NCBI RefSeq assembly: GCF_040717535.1
Contig: NZ_JBFEFI010000001.1
Span: 372,001 to 436,000, forward strand
DNA length: 64,000 nt
Direction of reading: 5' to 3'
Source: Thalassoglobus sp. JC818
Lineage (GTDB): Bacteria; Planctomycetota; Planctomycetia; Planctomycetales; Planctomycetaceae
The notes below the pieces were generated by a model. It was not told the origin of the DNA and searched no databases. It saw nothing but the letters and a program-made list of their open reading frames with translations. Position numbers and translations under genes: made by a program. This document shows, piece by piece, positions 46,850-55,746 of the stretch (positions within the stretch are counted from its first letter, which is position 1; the number at the start of each line of letters is the position of its first letter).

Positions 46850-47167
46850 ATGAAACACAAGCTGCTGATTACTCTTGGCTTCCTCTTCTTCGCAGGCGGA
46901 TGCAATCCGCCAGGCGGCAGAGAACGCGTCCAATCCGAAGTCATCGGTCCTGAGAACGATGGGGTTAGCGAATTCTCACACTCGGAAAATCCAGTCTGGA
47001 CTGTGCTCGACCACAATGGAGATGGTGAACTGTCAGATCAAGAGATGGGATCAGCGTCTGAGTCGTTGAGATCTCTGGACCAGAATCAGGATGACGTGCT
47101 GACTTATCCAGAACTCCTGAAGAACCAGAGCTTCCTTGAGCAAGAACGCCAAAGCTCGACGGATTGA
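46850..47167 (+). CDS. EF-hand lipoprotein
   Basis: 105 residues from the ATG at 46850 (an upstream GTG at 46841 is in frame). The signal MKHKLLITLGFLFFAGGC ends in a lipobox with Cys18. Two EF-hand loops follow: DHNGDGELSDQE, with acidic residues at canonical positions, and DQNQDDVLTYPE. It is probably a calcium-binding lipoprotein on the membrane surface. Low calcium is a classical trigger for Ysc secretion, but any link is speculative. Confidence 0.8.
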   Translation: MKHKLLITLGFLFFAGGCNPPGGRERVQSEVIGPENDGVSEFSHSENPVWTVLDHNGDGELSDQEMGSASESLRSLDQNQDDVLTYPELLKNQSFLEQERQSSTD

Positions 47168-47466
47168 AGTTTCTGCAAACCCGCCTCGCATTCGGCAAGA
47201 AAGCTGAAGCTGCAGGCAAGGCCGATCGCTGAAGACCGCAAGTCTGTATCACTCGGCGTCAATTCTCGGCAACAAGCACTCTGAATTCGGCAGAAAACTG
47301 TCGCAACCGATCATTTTCGAGTCATGTTTCTCACAGATTGGTTCGAAGATAAAACTGTGTTAAACAATTCCATTTCTAACGATTTTAGGGATTTTCGACT
47401 ACGGTCCAAAATCTGGAATTCAGGCACTCCCGCGATTCGGTTATGTCGTAATCTTGTCTCGCATTC
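47168..47466. other. Intergenic, no supported gene
   Basis: 299 bp between the lipoprotein and a kinase gene on the same strand. No gene or clear terminator is seen; the kinase promoter should be here. Confidence 0.3.
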
Positions 47467-48810
47467 GTGACATCGCTGATTCAACACTTCTCGGAAACGT
47501 CGATGGTCTCAATTCACGTCAGCCAGCAACAACGCGGAAAAGCGTTACTCGTTGACCAGATTTGTGAACAATTCGAAGTTGCAATTCGTGCGGGTCGCTC
47601 ACCACGGATCGAGGATCTGATTTCGTGCCAGGAAGATGTCGATGATCTCGGAACATTGGTCATCGAACTCATTCTGATCGAGCTCGAAATTGCAAACGCG
47701 ACTGGGCAACAGGTCGAACAATCGAACTATCTGTCTCGCTTCCCAGATTACTCAGAAGAGATTCTGAAGCTCTTTGGAGAGAACCGGCCACCACAGAACG
47801 AGTCTACAGAAGATGTCCTGGAATCTCCTGCCGAACTCCCGGGCTATCGGTTCGTGAAAGAACTCGGCCGCGGCGGCATGGGTGTCGTGTGGGAAGCGGT
47901 CGATCTCCACTTAGGTCGTCGAGTCGCTGTAAAACAGTTGTTCCCACGCTTTCACTCGAAACGGGATCACATGTCTCAGTTTCGCCGGGAAGCTTCCGTC
48001 ATTTCTCGGCTGCGTCATGAAGGCATCGTTCAGGTTTTTGGCATCGTCGAACATCATGACCAGTGCTTCCTAATTCTTGAGTATGTTGATGGCTCGAGTC
48101 TCAATGAATTCCTGAACGGAAAGCAACATTCACTGACCTGGTGTATCGACGTCATTCTCAACATCGCCAGAGCAGTCGACCACGCTCATCAGGCGGGAAT
48201 TATTCATCGAGACTTAAAACCAGGGAATGTCTTGGTGTCTGCCAAAGTTGATCAACGCTTGTCCGACATCCTTCACCGTGATTTCATCGAAGGATCTTCA
48301 GCGGGGGAGTCGATGCCATGTCGAGTGATCGTCACCGACTTTGGATTGGCGAAGCAACTGAATTCGGCAGAGACGATCAGCCAGGAGGGGGCTACGTTTG
48401 GAACTCCTAGCTACATGTCACCAGAGCAGGCAGACGGTCGATCTTTCGAAGTCACTCCCGCATCGGATGTGTATTCTTTAGGTGCAGTGTTCTACGAAAT
48501 GCTCACTGGTCGACCACCATTCCGCGGTGAGAACCATCTGAAAACACTGCGACTCGTCTGCGAGGCGACTCCAGTCCCGATTCGAGAATTGCGGCCAGAT
48601 GTCCCTCCCGAGATTGAAGCTATTTGCATGACGTGCCTGAAGAAGCAGCCTCAAGACCGCTATCCTACGATGGCACACCTCATCGAAGACATTGAGGCGC
48701 TGATCAAGAAATCCCGCCGGGCTGAAAACCCTTCCGCCCGATCAGAAGGAGTCGTCACTGAGATTCGGGCCAGAATCGCCCGCCGACTGGCATCAATCGT
48801 TGGCCGCTGA
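47467..48810 (+). CDS. Hanks-type Ser/Thr protein kinase, soluble
   Basis: 447 residues from the GTG at 47467; the ATG at 47506 is an equally possible start. The N-terminal 120 residues form the helical region common in planctomycete kinases (FEVAIRAGRSPRIEDLISCQ, NYLSRFPDYSEEILKLF). The kinase domain covers about 124-410 and is complete: GRGGMGVVWEA, VAVKQLF, IIHRDLKPGNVLV, VTDFGLAK, GTPSYMSPEQADG. A 30-residue insert precedes DFG (DQRLSDILHRDFIEG). There is no transmembrane helix. It is encoded between the two apparatus blocks. Confidence 0.93.
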   Translation: MTSLIQHFSETSMVSIHVSQQQRGKALLVDQICEQFEVAIRAGRSPRIEDLISCQEDVDDLGTLVIELILIELEIANATGQQVEQSNYLSRFPDYSEEILKLFGENRPPQNESTEDVLESPAELPGYRFVKELGRGGMGVVWEAVDLHLGRRVAVKQLFPRFHSKRDHMSQFRREASVISRLRHEGIVQVFGIVEHHDQCFLILEYVDGSSLNEFLNGKQHSLTWCIDVILNIARAVDHAHQAGIIHRDLKPGNVLVSAKVDQRLSDILHRDFIEGSSAGESMPCRVIVTDFGLAKQLNSAETISQEGATFGTPSYMSPEQADGRSFEVTPASDVYSLGAVFYEMLTGRPPFRGENHLKTLRLVCEATPVPIRELRPDVPPEIEAICMTCLKKQPQDRYPTMAHLIEDIEALIKKSRRAENPSARSEGVVTEIRARIARRLASIVGR

Positions 48811-49017
48811 AATTGCTCGCCAGGAAGTTCTTCGAATTGATTGGCGCGATCACTTTAAGGGCACTCGGCTGTTTGTTGATCGAAACAGCGACTCTAGGAG
48901 TTCCAGTGAAAGCAGCTTGCTCCTGAGCTCAAACAACTGTCAGCCATGAACTCTTTGATGGCTTATGTAGCACCGCAGCAAGTGAAAGAGAGCAGGGCAT
49001 CAGATGTGATGTGGAAA

Positions 49018-49497
49018 TCACACAACACTCCAGTTCTCATTCGCTCTTCGCTCAGATGAGTCGTCCTGTGTGGAATCGCAACTCACTTCGAGTTGTTTCG
49101 ACGAAGTAATCACTCGGACAACTCTGGCTGATTGTAGGACCAGGGAGAGCGTTTCCTGAAGAACATTCAGATCAAGGATTGTGACAGGAATCGATGTGTA
49201 ACCAATAAGTTGATCCTTCTTGTCGTCCAATCCAATCGTCATCACGCTTCGAGTCCAGGTTTCGAAGCCTAACTGCAGAACTCTCTGCAGCAGATTGGGA
49301 TCGTCACCAATGTCGTTTCCAAGGTCTACGTAAATCCAGAGTAGTTCAACCGGTTCTGCCCCGTAGGCCAGCGTGAGATGAATGTCGTCGAAGTACAGGC
49401 TGATCCTGTCAGTCGTATCGAACCGCAATGATGACATGCCCATTTCGTCACCAAGCTCGTTCAGGATTCTCGCAACGTAATCGTATCTACTTGACAT
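49018..49497 (-). CDS. CesT-family (class I) T3SS chaperone
   Basis: 159 residues. It opens YDYVARILNELGDEMGMSSL then RISLYFDDIHLTLAY, followed by LLQRVLQLGFETWTRSVMTI and a C-terminal region LNVLQETLSLVLQSARVVRV, consistent with CesT. The C-terminus (NENWSVV) does not keep L-R-V. It is the third of four minus-strand chaperone or substrate genes here (51536-52087, 50315-51418, 49640-50179, then this). Confidence 0.72.
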   Translation of the reverse strand: MSSRYDYVARILNELGDEMGMSSLRFDTTDRISLYFDDIHLTLAYGAEPVELLWIYVDLGNDIGDDPNLLQRVLQLGFETWTRSVMTIGLDDKKDQLIGYTSIPVTILDLNVLQETLSLVLQSARVVRVITSSKQLEVSCDSTQDDSSERRANENWSVV

Positions 49498-49639
49498 AAT
49501 CAGGCTCGCTGTCGCTGAAGGAACTATGACTTCTCAATTTTAGAATGAGTCGATGTCACGGGATTGGTCATTGCAAAGTCGTTAATATTGTCGAGCTTTG
49601 TCAGAGCGAAACACTTCTTTGGTCGGCAGTCGTCTGAAT

Positions 49640-50179
49640 CTAAACTCGTAATCCAACGCACTCTTCCGACTCGCTGAATTCACTGGGGCTGTCTTCCGAA
49701 TGCGGCAATTGCGAGACCATGTTTTTAAACAGTGCTTTCCACTGTTTGGACTTTCCGATGAACCTCGCAAGTTCCTGGTCGAGCTTGGCGGCCGTTCCCT
49801 GATGTAGTGGAATGAACTTACACATCGCGAGATAAGGCTCAACGAATGAGAAACATCCTCCCTCGATGTTCATCCAATTCAGGTTCATTCGAAGTGCATA
49901 GCGAAGAACCTGCGCATTTGATGCTGCTTCTTCTGGCATTGGAGCGGCAACGACAACACCAGGAAGATGCGGTAAGTGTGCTATCGTCAGTTCGACATCG
50001 TTATCAACGATCACTTCTACGATGCCATCATCGTCGAGAGCAAGACCGCCTTCCTCTTCAACGCCGATCATCTCGCCGAGCGACTGCATCAAATCATCGA
50101 TGCTTTGTCTCGACAATGTGACATCCTTGAGGACCATGATGTCTTTTTCAATTTGGTCGGCGTCTATTTGAACAGTCAT
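49640..50179 (-). CDS. CesT-family (class I) T3SS chaperone, LRV tail
   Basis: 179 residues from the ATG at 50179, which has an AAAGGA SD. A second start, TTG at 50116 with AAGGA 7 bases upstream, would give MSRQSIDDLMQSLGEMIGVE, the more typical CesT N-terminus. Then come GGLALDDDGIVEVIVDNDVE, VLRYALRMNLNWMNIEGGCF and a C-terminal helix. The product ends GLRV. It lies 135 bp downstream of the 367-residue candidate substrate and is its likely chaperone. Confidence 0.8.
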   Translation of the reverse strand: MTVQIDADQIEKDIMVLKDVTLSRQSIDDLMQSLGEMIGVEEEGGLALDDDGIVEVIVDNDVELTIAHLPHLPGVVVAAPMPEEAASNAQVLRYALRMNLNWMNIEGGCFSFVEPYLAMCKFIPLHQGTAAKLDQELARFIGKSKQWKALFKNMVSQLPHSEDSPSEFSESEECVGLRV

Positions 50180-50314
50180 CTTAATCCTTTGCTACAACTC
50201 TCACTTTGGAATTTGTAGTATGGCGAGCTTAAGGCAGCGTCACGCTGATGATCGCTTTGAGTTTGCATTGGTCCTCAAGCGTTCCCATGAACAACCTTCA
50301 GATCCACCAGCCTT

Positions 50315-51418
50315 CTAATCGATATGAGTCGATGGGTTGAAGCTTTGTGGTTCAGGTGGATCGCTGAGGTCGCTGATCAAATCATCAGCGAACTGTTGTT
50401 CTTCGTGCATCAAATCATCGATCGTCTTTCGGCAGTCCTCCGGATTTCGTGACATTGCGGCCACGAGAGAAGCTGTCGTCTCCCATTGGAGGGCTTTGTC
50501 TGATCCAGGTCGCGCGCTGGCTGCAGTTTCATAGGAATTGACGAGAAGATCGAAGAGCGGCCCTTTCCGACTTGCAAACTCATTGCTGATGTCAAACTCC
50601 ACCAACCCATCAGTGCGGTCGACGTGTTCAAGAATCGATCTGTTCGAGTTGAACCGCTGTGAAACTTCTGACTGAAAAGATTCCGGTGAAATCTCGTCGC
50701 TCTGTGAAGACGTCTCGAGAAGTTTGCGGACGCGAGTCGTTGTCTTGTTGATCGAGTCAACGACTTCATTCGGAAAGTCTTTTTTCGAATTCGATCTCAA
50801 ATGGCTGGTCACCTTGCCGGCGGTCTCTCTAACTGCATGTTTCGCACGGAAATCGGCAGTTTGCTGGACCGCCTCGTCTCGAAGGTCCAGCACCGATTGC
50901 AAATCACTCGCAGTCAATTTGGAATCACTCCGAACGGTGTCTGCCCCTCCAAACTTCCTGTCCCAGGAGTTCTTCAGTTCTGCGAGCTTTGACGGAATCG
51001 TCATGGTGAAGAAATTGCCGCATTTGTTGTCGATCCATCGACCGAGAGAACCAATCTTATCGCCGATCAAATTGCCAAATGCCTTCAAAGCATCGGCAAT
51101 CGATGAATGCTCGCCGGTCTTCCTCTGCAATTGATACCCTTGAAGATGGGGATTCCAAACCAGCTCATGGGTTGGCCCCGCTTTGACCTGCGACGAACTC
51201 TCTGAGGCGAATGAATCGGAGCGGAGCTGATCGTTCATTGAGAAATTGTTGAAATCCAATCCTTCATCCAACCCATTATCGAATTCTATGTGAGTCTCAG
51301 TCATCGCGACATTAAACTCGTCATAACTTCCGAGGGACGCATCGTCGAAAGAGATTTCACTATCAGTACGAAACCTCATCGAAGCAGAATCATTTCCGCC
51401 AATAGGTTGTCCAGACAT
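50315..51418 (-). CDS. Candidate T3SS substrate
   Basis: 367 residues. The leader MSGQPIGGNDSASMRFRTDS is polar and Ser-rich. An amphipathic segment near 110-150 (ALKAFGNLIGDKIGSLGRWI) is not hydrophobic enough for a membrane helix. The rest is charged and helical. No known domain. It lies between the 183-residue protein and two CesT chaperones on the same strand, which supports export. Confidence 0.6.
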   Translation of the reverse strand: MSGQPIGGNDSASMRFRTDSEISFDDASLGSYDEFNVAMTETHIEFDNGLDEGLDFNNFSMNDQLRSDSFASESSSQVKAGPTHELVWNPHLQGYQLQRKTGEHSSIADALKAFGNLIGDKIGSLGRWIDNKCGNFFTMTIPSKLAELKNSWDRKFGGADTVRSDSKLTASDLQSVLDLRDEAVQQTADFRAKHAVRETAGKVTSHLRSNSKKDFPNEVVDSINKTTTRVRKLLETSSQSDEISPESFQSEVSQRFNSNRSILEHVDRTDGLVEFDISNEFASRKGPLFDLLVNSYETAASARPGSDKALQWETTASLVAAMSRNPEDCRKTIDDLMHEEQQFADDLISDLSDPPEPQSFNPSTHID

Positions 51419-51535
51419 CCGGGGTAGCCTCTTAGATTTTGATGTAAGATCCGATGAACCAATGTTGCTGACAGCACTCTAAAAACCGAATGTTCCGCTA
51501 AGTCAACTTGATCATTTCGAATGATTGAAGACCGT

Positions 51536-52087
51536 TTACGCTTCGTATGTGTTGACCCCAGTCATTCCTGAAACTGAGGTTCGGTTCTGATTTTCTGGGA
51601 GCGGTTGCAGTTGAACCTTGGAATTCAGCAAATCCAAGTTGTTAATCAGCTCGTCATTCCGCCAGCCCTCTCCACTTTGCCCCATCCTTGTCGTTTGCCG
51701 ACCGGTGGTCATGTCAGTCTTAAATTCAGGATCTTCTGGCGCTGAATGGCTTTGTGCTTTGCTCCACTCCGACTGGACTGACTCCGATGATCGCGTTTGT
51801 GCCATCGATTGAGCCACAATATTGGTGAGCGATGTATAAAGCGCCTTCGTCGTCTCCGAAGCAATTTCAGCTGCGATGTCGATCACTTCGGATTCGTCCG
51901 GGTCTTCAACCCCATCGGACTCTGTGGATTCCGATGAGGAAGTTCTCGTTTCTGCGGACGCGACGCGCAGATTGTCACCACCCAATGACCCCGAGCTTGT
52001 CTCTTTTGTTTCAGGTTGCGATGAGACAGTTGACTGCTCGTTGCCTTCCTGAATTGTCTGATTCGTGTTGAGTGAAACACCTGACAT
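51536..52087 (-). CDS. Small polar protein, candidate T3SS substrate
   Basis: 183 residues. Residues 1-70 are rich in Ser, Thr, Glu and Asn and probably disordered (MSGVSLNTNQTIQEGNEQST). One clear helix follows (about 68-98, EIASETTKALYTSLTNIVAQ), then another polar segment. No family recognised. It is divergent from the second apparatus block and heads the minus-strand substrate/chaperone set. It could be a needle-tip or small effector protein; nothing decisive is visible. Confidence 0.5.
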   Translation of the reverse strand: MSGVSLNTNQTIQEGNEQSTVSSQPETKETSSGSLGGDNLRVASAETRTSSSESTESDGVEDPDESEVIDIAAEIASETTKALYTSLTNIVAQSMAQTRSSESVQSEWSKAQSHSAPEDPEFKTDMTTGRQTTRMGQSGEGWRNDELINNLDLLNSKVQLQPLPENQNRTSVSGMTGVNTYEA

Positions 52088-52396
52088 CGCAACGGCCTTG
52101 TCGATTCAACAGTTCAAGATCACACGCTGCTCTCAGGCAGCACCGCTTTACAGAACGTTTTGTTCCGGTCGCGCTTGCAGACCATTGCCGTAATTCATCG
52201 AGATTTCCGGTATGCCCACAGTGTTGATGCAACCATCAGAATGACCGTTGCGAAAAGCAAACATCTCGGCACAAGCCGCGAATTCATCGATTCACTGCAA
52301 GGCCAGCAAACTCACCGCGTTCAACTTGCTGCCGAGAAGATTGAACACTCTGGCGACTCAATACCTGTGTCATTCTCCAACTGAATCGTAATAGAG
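52088..52396. promoter_or_regulatory. Divergent intergenic region upstream of second apparatus block
   Basis: 309 bp between the 183-residue protein gene (minus) and the SPOA gene (plus). It should carry the promoter of the sctR-sctU block. A 5-bp stem (GCTGC/GCAGC) near 52127 is weak. No gene supported. Confidence 0.35.
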
Positions 52397-52777
52397 ATGT
52401 CGACCGAAACATTCGAAGCAACCTGGGGTATGTCCCCGGAAGATGCCGAAACCTCAGAAACGAACAACGTCGAAGAAAGTCCTCATCATCGTCATAACGA
52501 TGATGAGAGTTGGGACGCATCTGATTCTCGGCACTCGATCGCTGAAATAGTCCCGCAGCTTCAGATTCCACTCACCTTCGAAGTTGGTAAGAGCGAAGCG
52601 ACCGTCGACCAGCTGCGCTCAATGAGCGTGGGCTACATCTTCGAACTCTCGACTCACGTCGAAAAGCCTGTGGTCATCAAAGCGTACGGCCAGACCATCG
52701 GAAAAGGGGAACTATTGGATATCAACGGACGCCTCGGCGTTCGTCTAACGGAGGGTCCAAGCTGTGGAAATGTTTAA
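52397..52777 (+). CDS. Second SctQ/FliN-like SPOA protein
   Basis: 126 residues. The first 50 are acidic and polar with a His/Asp-rich patch. Residues 55-122 are one SPOA domain: LQIPLTFEVGKSEATVDQLR, SMSVGYIFELSTHVEKPVVI and IGKGELLDINGRLGVRLTEG. This is the FliN/SctQ-C/HrcQB type domain of the sorting platform. Its gene overlaps the start of sctR by 14 bp, as fliN-like genes precede fliP/sctR in many systems. It may supply the small SctQ-C subunit that Yersinia makes by internal translation. Confidence 0.85.
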   Translation: MSTETFEATWGMSPEDAETSETNNVEESPHHRHNDDESWDASDSRHSIAEIVPQLQIPLTFEVGKSEATVDQLRSMSVGYIFELSTHVEKPVVIKAYGQTIGKGELLDINGRLGVRLTEGPSCGNV

Positions 52778-53420
52778 CAACAGCAACCCCGTTGATCTCA
52801 TCCTCGTTTTCTCTGCATTGGCAGTGTTACCTTTTGTCGCTTTGATGGTCACATCGTACGTCAAAATTGTGATTGTCCTGTCGCTGATTCGGAACGCACT
52901 CGGAATTCAGCAGAACCCGCCTAACCTTGTGCTTAATGGCCTCTCGATCATTCTGTCACTTTATGTGATGTCTCCAGTGACCACCGTGATGTTCGACGCT
53001 CTGAACAGCCGGACGATCGACATCAAGGACAAAGATGGGCTCATGGAAACCCTTGAGCAAGCTCAAACTCCTCTCAAGGAATTCCTCAAAAAGCACGCAT
53101 CCGCCAGAGAGCAGAAATTCTTTCACCAGACTGCGTTCAAACTATGGCCTGAAGAACAAGCAAAGAGTCTTGAAACGGACAGCCTAATGGTCCTCGTCCC
53201 GGCGTTCACTGTCAGCGAGCTGACAAGTGCGTTTCAGATCGGTTTTCTGTTGTATTTGCCGTTTATCGCAGTCGACTTGATCGTCTCCAACATCCTTCTC
53301 GCGATGGGAATGATGATGGTCTCGCCGATGACGATTTCGTTACCGCTGAAGCTGTTGCTCTTCGTGACAGCCGATGGATGGACACGCCTGATTCACGGAC
53401 TGATTCTGACTTACACCTAA
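52764..53420 (+). CDS. sctR: SctR, T3SS export apparatus
   Basis: 218 residues from a GTG start with GGAGG 8 bases upstream, inside the end of the SPOA gene. Family motifs include LPFVALMVTSYVKIVIVLSL, RNALGIQQNPPNLVLNGLSI, LVPAFTVSELTSAFQIGFLL and ILLAMGMMMVSPMTISLPLK. Four transmembrane segments. It forms the core of the helical export gate with SctS and SctT. Confidence 0.97.
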   Translation: MEMFNNSNPVDLILVFSALAVLPFVALMVTSYVKIVIVLSLIRNALGIQQNPPNLVLNGLSIILSLYVMSPVTTVMFDALNSRTIDIKDKDGLMETLEQAQTPLKEFLKKHASAREQKFFHQTAFKLWPEEQAKSLETDSLMVLVPAFTVSELTSAFQIGFLLYLPFIAVDLIVSNILLAMGMMMVSPMTISLPLKLLLFVTADGWTRLIHGLILTYT

Positions 53421-53491
53421 CCCATCTGAGCTCACATTAGTCGTTCGATCGTTGTCCACGCTAGTATTCGAAGTCTGAAGAAGCGACTTTT

Positions 53492-53761
53492 ATGACCACG
53501 GAAATGATTCTGCACCAGACGATCCTGATGTCGATTCTGGTTCTGACAGCTTCGCTCGCTCCCATTCTGGCTGCAACGATCATTGGGTTGCTGGTGAGTC
53601 TGTTTCAAGCACTTACTCAAATTCAGGAACAGACTCTTTCATTCGCGATTAAGCTTATCGCAGTTGTGGTGACACTTCTTGGAACGGCTCGCTGGATGGG
53701 CGGGGAAATTTACAACTTTACAATTCAAAGCTTCGACCAGTTCGGGACAGTAGTCCAATGA
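53492..53761 (+). CDS. sctS: SctS, T3SS export apparatus
   Basis: 89 residues, two transmembrane helices (ILMSILVLTASLAPILAATI, and IKLIAVVVTLLGTARWMG) joined by the conserved GLLVSLFQALTQIQEQTLSF loop. The stop overlaps the sctT start (ATGA). Confidence 0.96.
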   Translation: MTTEMILHQTILMSILVLTASLAPILAATIIGLLVSLFQALTQIQEQTLSFAIKLIAVVVTLLGTARWMGGEIYNFTIQSFDQFGTVVQ

Positions 53762-54549
53762 GCGACCTGATTCTGGAATCATTTCGAAGCCTGTTCGTGA
53801 CAGCTGTTCTGTCTGTCACACGCATGACCGTCGCGAGCCTAACCGTGCCATTCATGGGTGGTGATTCTATTCAGCTTCCGGTTCGCGCGAGCATCATCGC
53901 CAGCCTGGGACTCATCCTGTATCCGATTGTCGGACCGACACTCCCGGTCGAGTCACTGGCCCCGCTTGAACTCGTGAGCATATTCCTCAAGGAAGCACTC
54001 CTGGGCTTAATGCTGGGATTCCTGGCTTCAAAACTCTTTTGGGTTGCACTGGGAATCGGAATGGTAATCGACAACCAACGAGGAGCGTCGATTGCAGAAA
54101 GCCTCGATCCAAACACAAACGAGCAAGTCAGCCCACTTGGGCAGCTGATGCAGCAGGCCCTCATTGCACTGTTTTACACAAGTGGAGGCTATCTACTCTT
54201 TCTAACAGCGATGTTTCAGAGTTATATCGCCTGGCCGATCTTCACGTGCTTTCCGACATTCGCGAGCGATTTTCCCACATTTTTTCTCGGGCATGTTGAT
54301 GACGTCATGAAAATGACAGTCATCTTGGCGTCACCATTGCTGATTACTCTTTTTATTTCCGAGTTTGGGCTCGGTTTAATCAATCGCTTCGCTCCGCAAC
54401 TGAATGTCTTCTTCCTGGCGATGCCACTCAAGAGCCTCGTCGCATTTATCGTTTTGATTTTCTACTTTCCCTATCTCGTCAATTTCCTGCTGACCGACTC
54501 GACCTCCATTGAGCATATCGTCGATTCTTTGAAAGCGGTGGTGAAGTGA
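53758..54549 (+). CDS. sctT: SctT, T3SS export apparatus
   Basis: 263 residues with about six to seven membrane helices. Motifs: MTVASLTVPFMGGDSIQLPV, FLKEALLGLMLGFLASKLFW, GMVIDNQRGASIAESLDPNT and EFGLGLINRFAPQLNVFFLA. It is part of the export gate; its stop overlaps the GTG start of sctU. Confidence 0.96.
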   Translation: MSDLILESFRSLFVTAVLSVTRMTVASLTVPFMGGDSIQLPVRASIIASLGLILYPIVGPTLPVESLAPLELVSIFLKEALLGLMLGFLASKLFWVALGIGMVIDNQRGASIAESLDPNTNEQVSPLGQLMQQALIALFYTSGGYLLFLTAMFQSYIAWPIFTCFPTFASDFPTFFLGHVDDVMKMTVILASPLLITLFISEFGLGLINRFAPQLNVFFLAMPLKSLVAFIVLIFYFPYLVNFLLTDSTSIEHIVDSLKAVVK

Positions 54550-55607
54550 GCGAGGAAAAAACCGAACAGCCGACAAGCAAACGACTTCGTGACGCGAGAA
54601 AGAAGGGGCAGGTCGCGCACAGCAAAGAGATTTCTTCGACAGCAACTCTTCTGGGAATATTCACTTACTTTCTGGTCGCGCACAAATGGATTTACCAGCA
54701 ATTCATAGAGATGATTCACCTTCCGGCAAAGTTCTACGGTGTTCCATTCAACGACGCACTGCCACAGGTTTTCACAGGTGTCGCGACTTATGCAATGCTG
54801 ATCTCATTGCCCGCTCTCGTGACGGTCATCATTGCTGGACTTGCTGCCAACTACTTTCAAGTCGGCCCTCTGTTGTCGTTTGAACCGATCATTCCCAAGC
54901 TGGAAAAGCTCAATCCAGCTGAGAAATTCAAACAGATCTTCTCAATGAAAAACTTCGTCGAGTTTCTGAAGTCGGCGATCAAAGTTCTCTTCCTCGGCGT
55001 TCTTATCTATCGACTGATTCGCAACTCGATTCCGACACTCGTTTACGTTCCCAACGACGGTCTTGACGGTGTAGTACGCGTGCTTCATCTCCTCATGTTC
55101 AACCTGGCCGTTGTCACGACCTTCGCCTATGTCGTCATTGCTGTCTTCGACTACCTGTTTCAGAAAAAGCAGCACACGAAACAGCTGATGATGACCAAAC
55201 AAGAGGTGAAACAGGAACACAAGGAGAACGAGGGCGACCCGACAATCAAGAGCCGACGCAAGCAGCTGCACCGGGAACTGGCGAACGATCAAGCTGTCAA
55301 GAAGACTAAGAATTCAACAGTTCTCGTGACCAACCCAACGCACTATGCCATTGCTCTCTATTACGAAAAGGGAATCACTCGATTGCCAATCATGCTTGCG
55401 AAAGCGAAAGGTCCGGTTGCACTTCGCATGATGGCGGTCGCAGAAGAGGAGAACATCCCCATCATGCGAAACATCCCGTTGGCTCGTGCTCTCTACGCCG
55501 ATGGAAGCATCGATAATTACATTCCTCGAGACTTCATTGAACCGGTTGCTGAGGTCCTCAAGGCCGTCTCTCGACTGAAACGTGCTCAAGGTCTTGAACA
55601 CTTATAG
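54546..55607 (+). CDS. sctU: SctU, T3SS export switch protein
   Basis: 353 residues from GTG (GTGA overlap with sctT). The opening EEKTEQPTSKRLRDARKKGQ VAHSKE is the family hallmark. About four transmembrane helices are followed by a cytoplasmic autocleavage domain with N263-P264-T265-H266 (VLVTNPTHYAIALYY) and the C-terminal IPLARALYADGSIDNYIPRD. Self-cleavage after Asn263 switches secretion from needle to later substrates. The gene ends the second apparatus block. Confidence 0.97.
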   Translation: MSEEKTEQPTSKRLRDARKKGQVAHSKEISSTATLLGIFTYFLVAHKWIYQQFIEMIHLPAKFYGVPFNDALPQVFTGVATYAMLISLPALVTVIIAGLAANYFQVGPLLSFEPIIPKLEKLNPAEKFKQIFSMKNFVEFLKSAIKVLFLGVLIYRLIRNSIPTLVYVPNDGLDGVVRVLHLLMFNLAVVTTFAYVVIAVFDYLFQKKQHTKQLMMTKQEVKQEHKENEGDPTIKSRRKQLHRELANDQAVKKTKNSTVLVTNPTHYAIALYYEKGITRLPIMLAKAKGPVALRMMAVAEEENIPIMRNIPLARALYADGSIDNYIPRDFIEPVAEVLKAVSRLKRAQGLEHL

Positions 55608-55746
55608 CGCTGGCCTGAGATTCAGTTGTAGCTAACTGTCGGATTCGACTCAATGGCGACGAGAACGGTCAATTTGTTTGCAAGATCCCATTCATCTCCC
55701 CGTTTTCTGACTGGTGAATTCTGGTTGAGAATATCTGATTCTGGCA

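Noticed and set aside
31694-55607. Flagellar export system instead of injectisome
   Set aside because: The block has a needle subunit, SctD with FHA fold, YopN/TyeA, SctX/SctY and many CesT chaperones, and no hook, rod, filament or motor genes.
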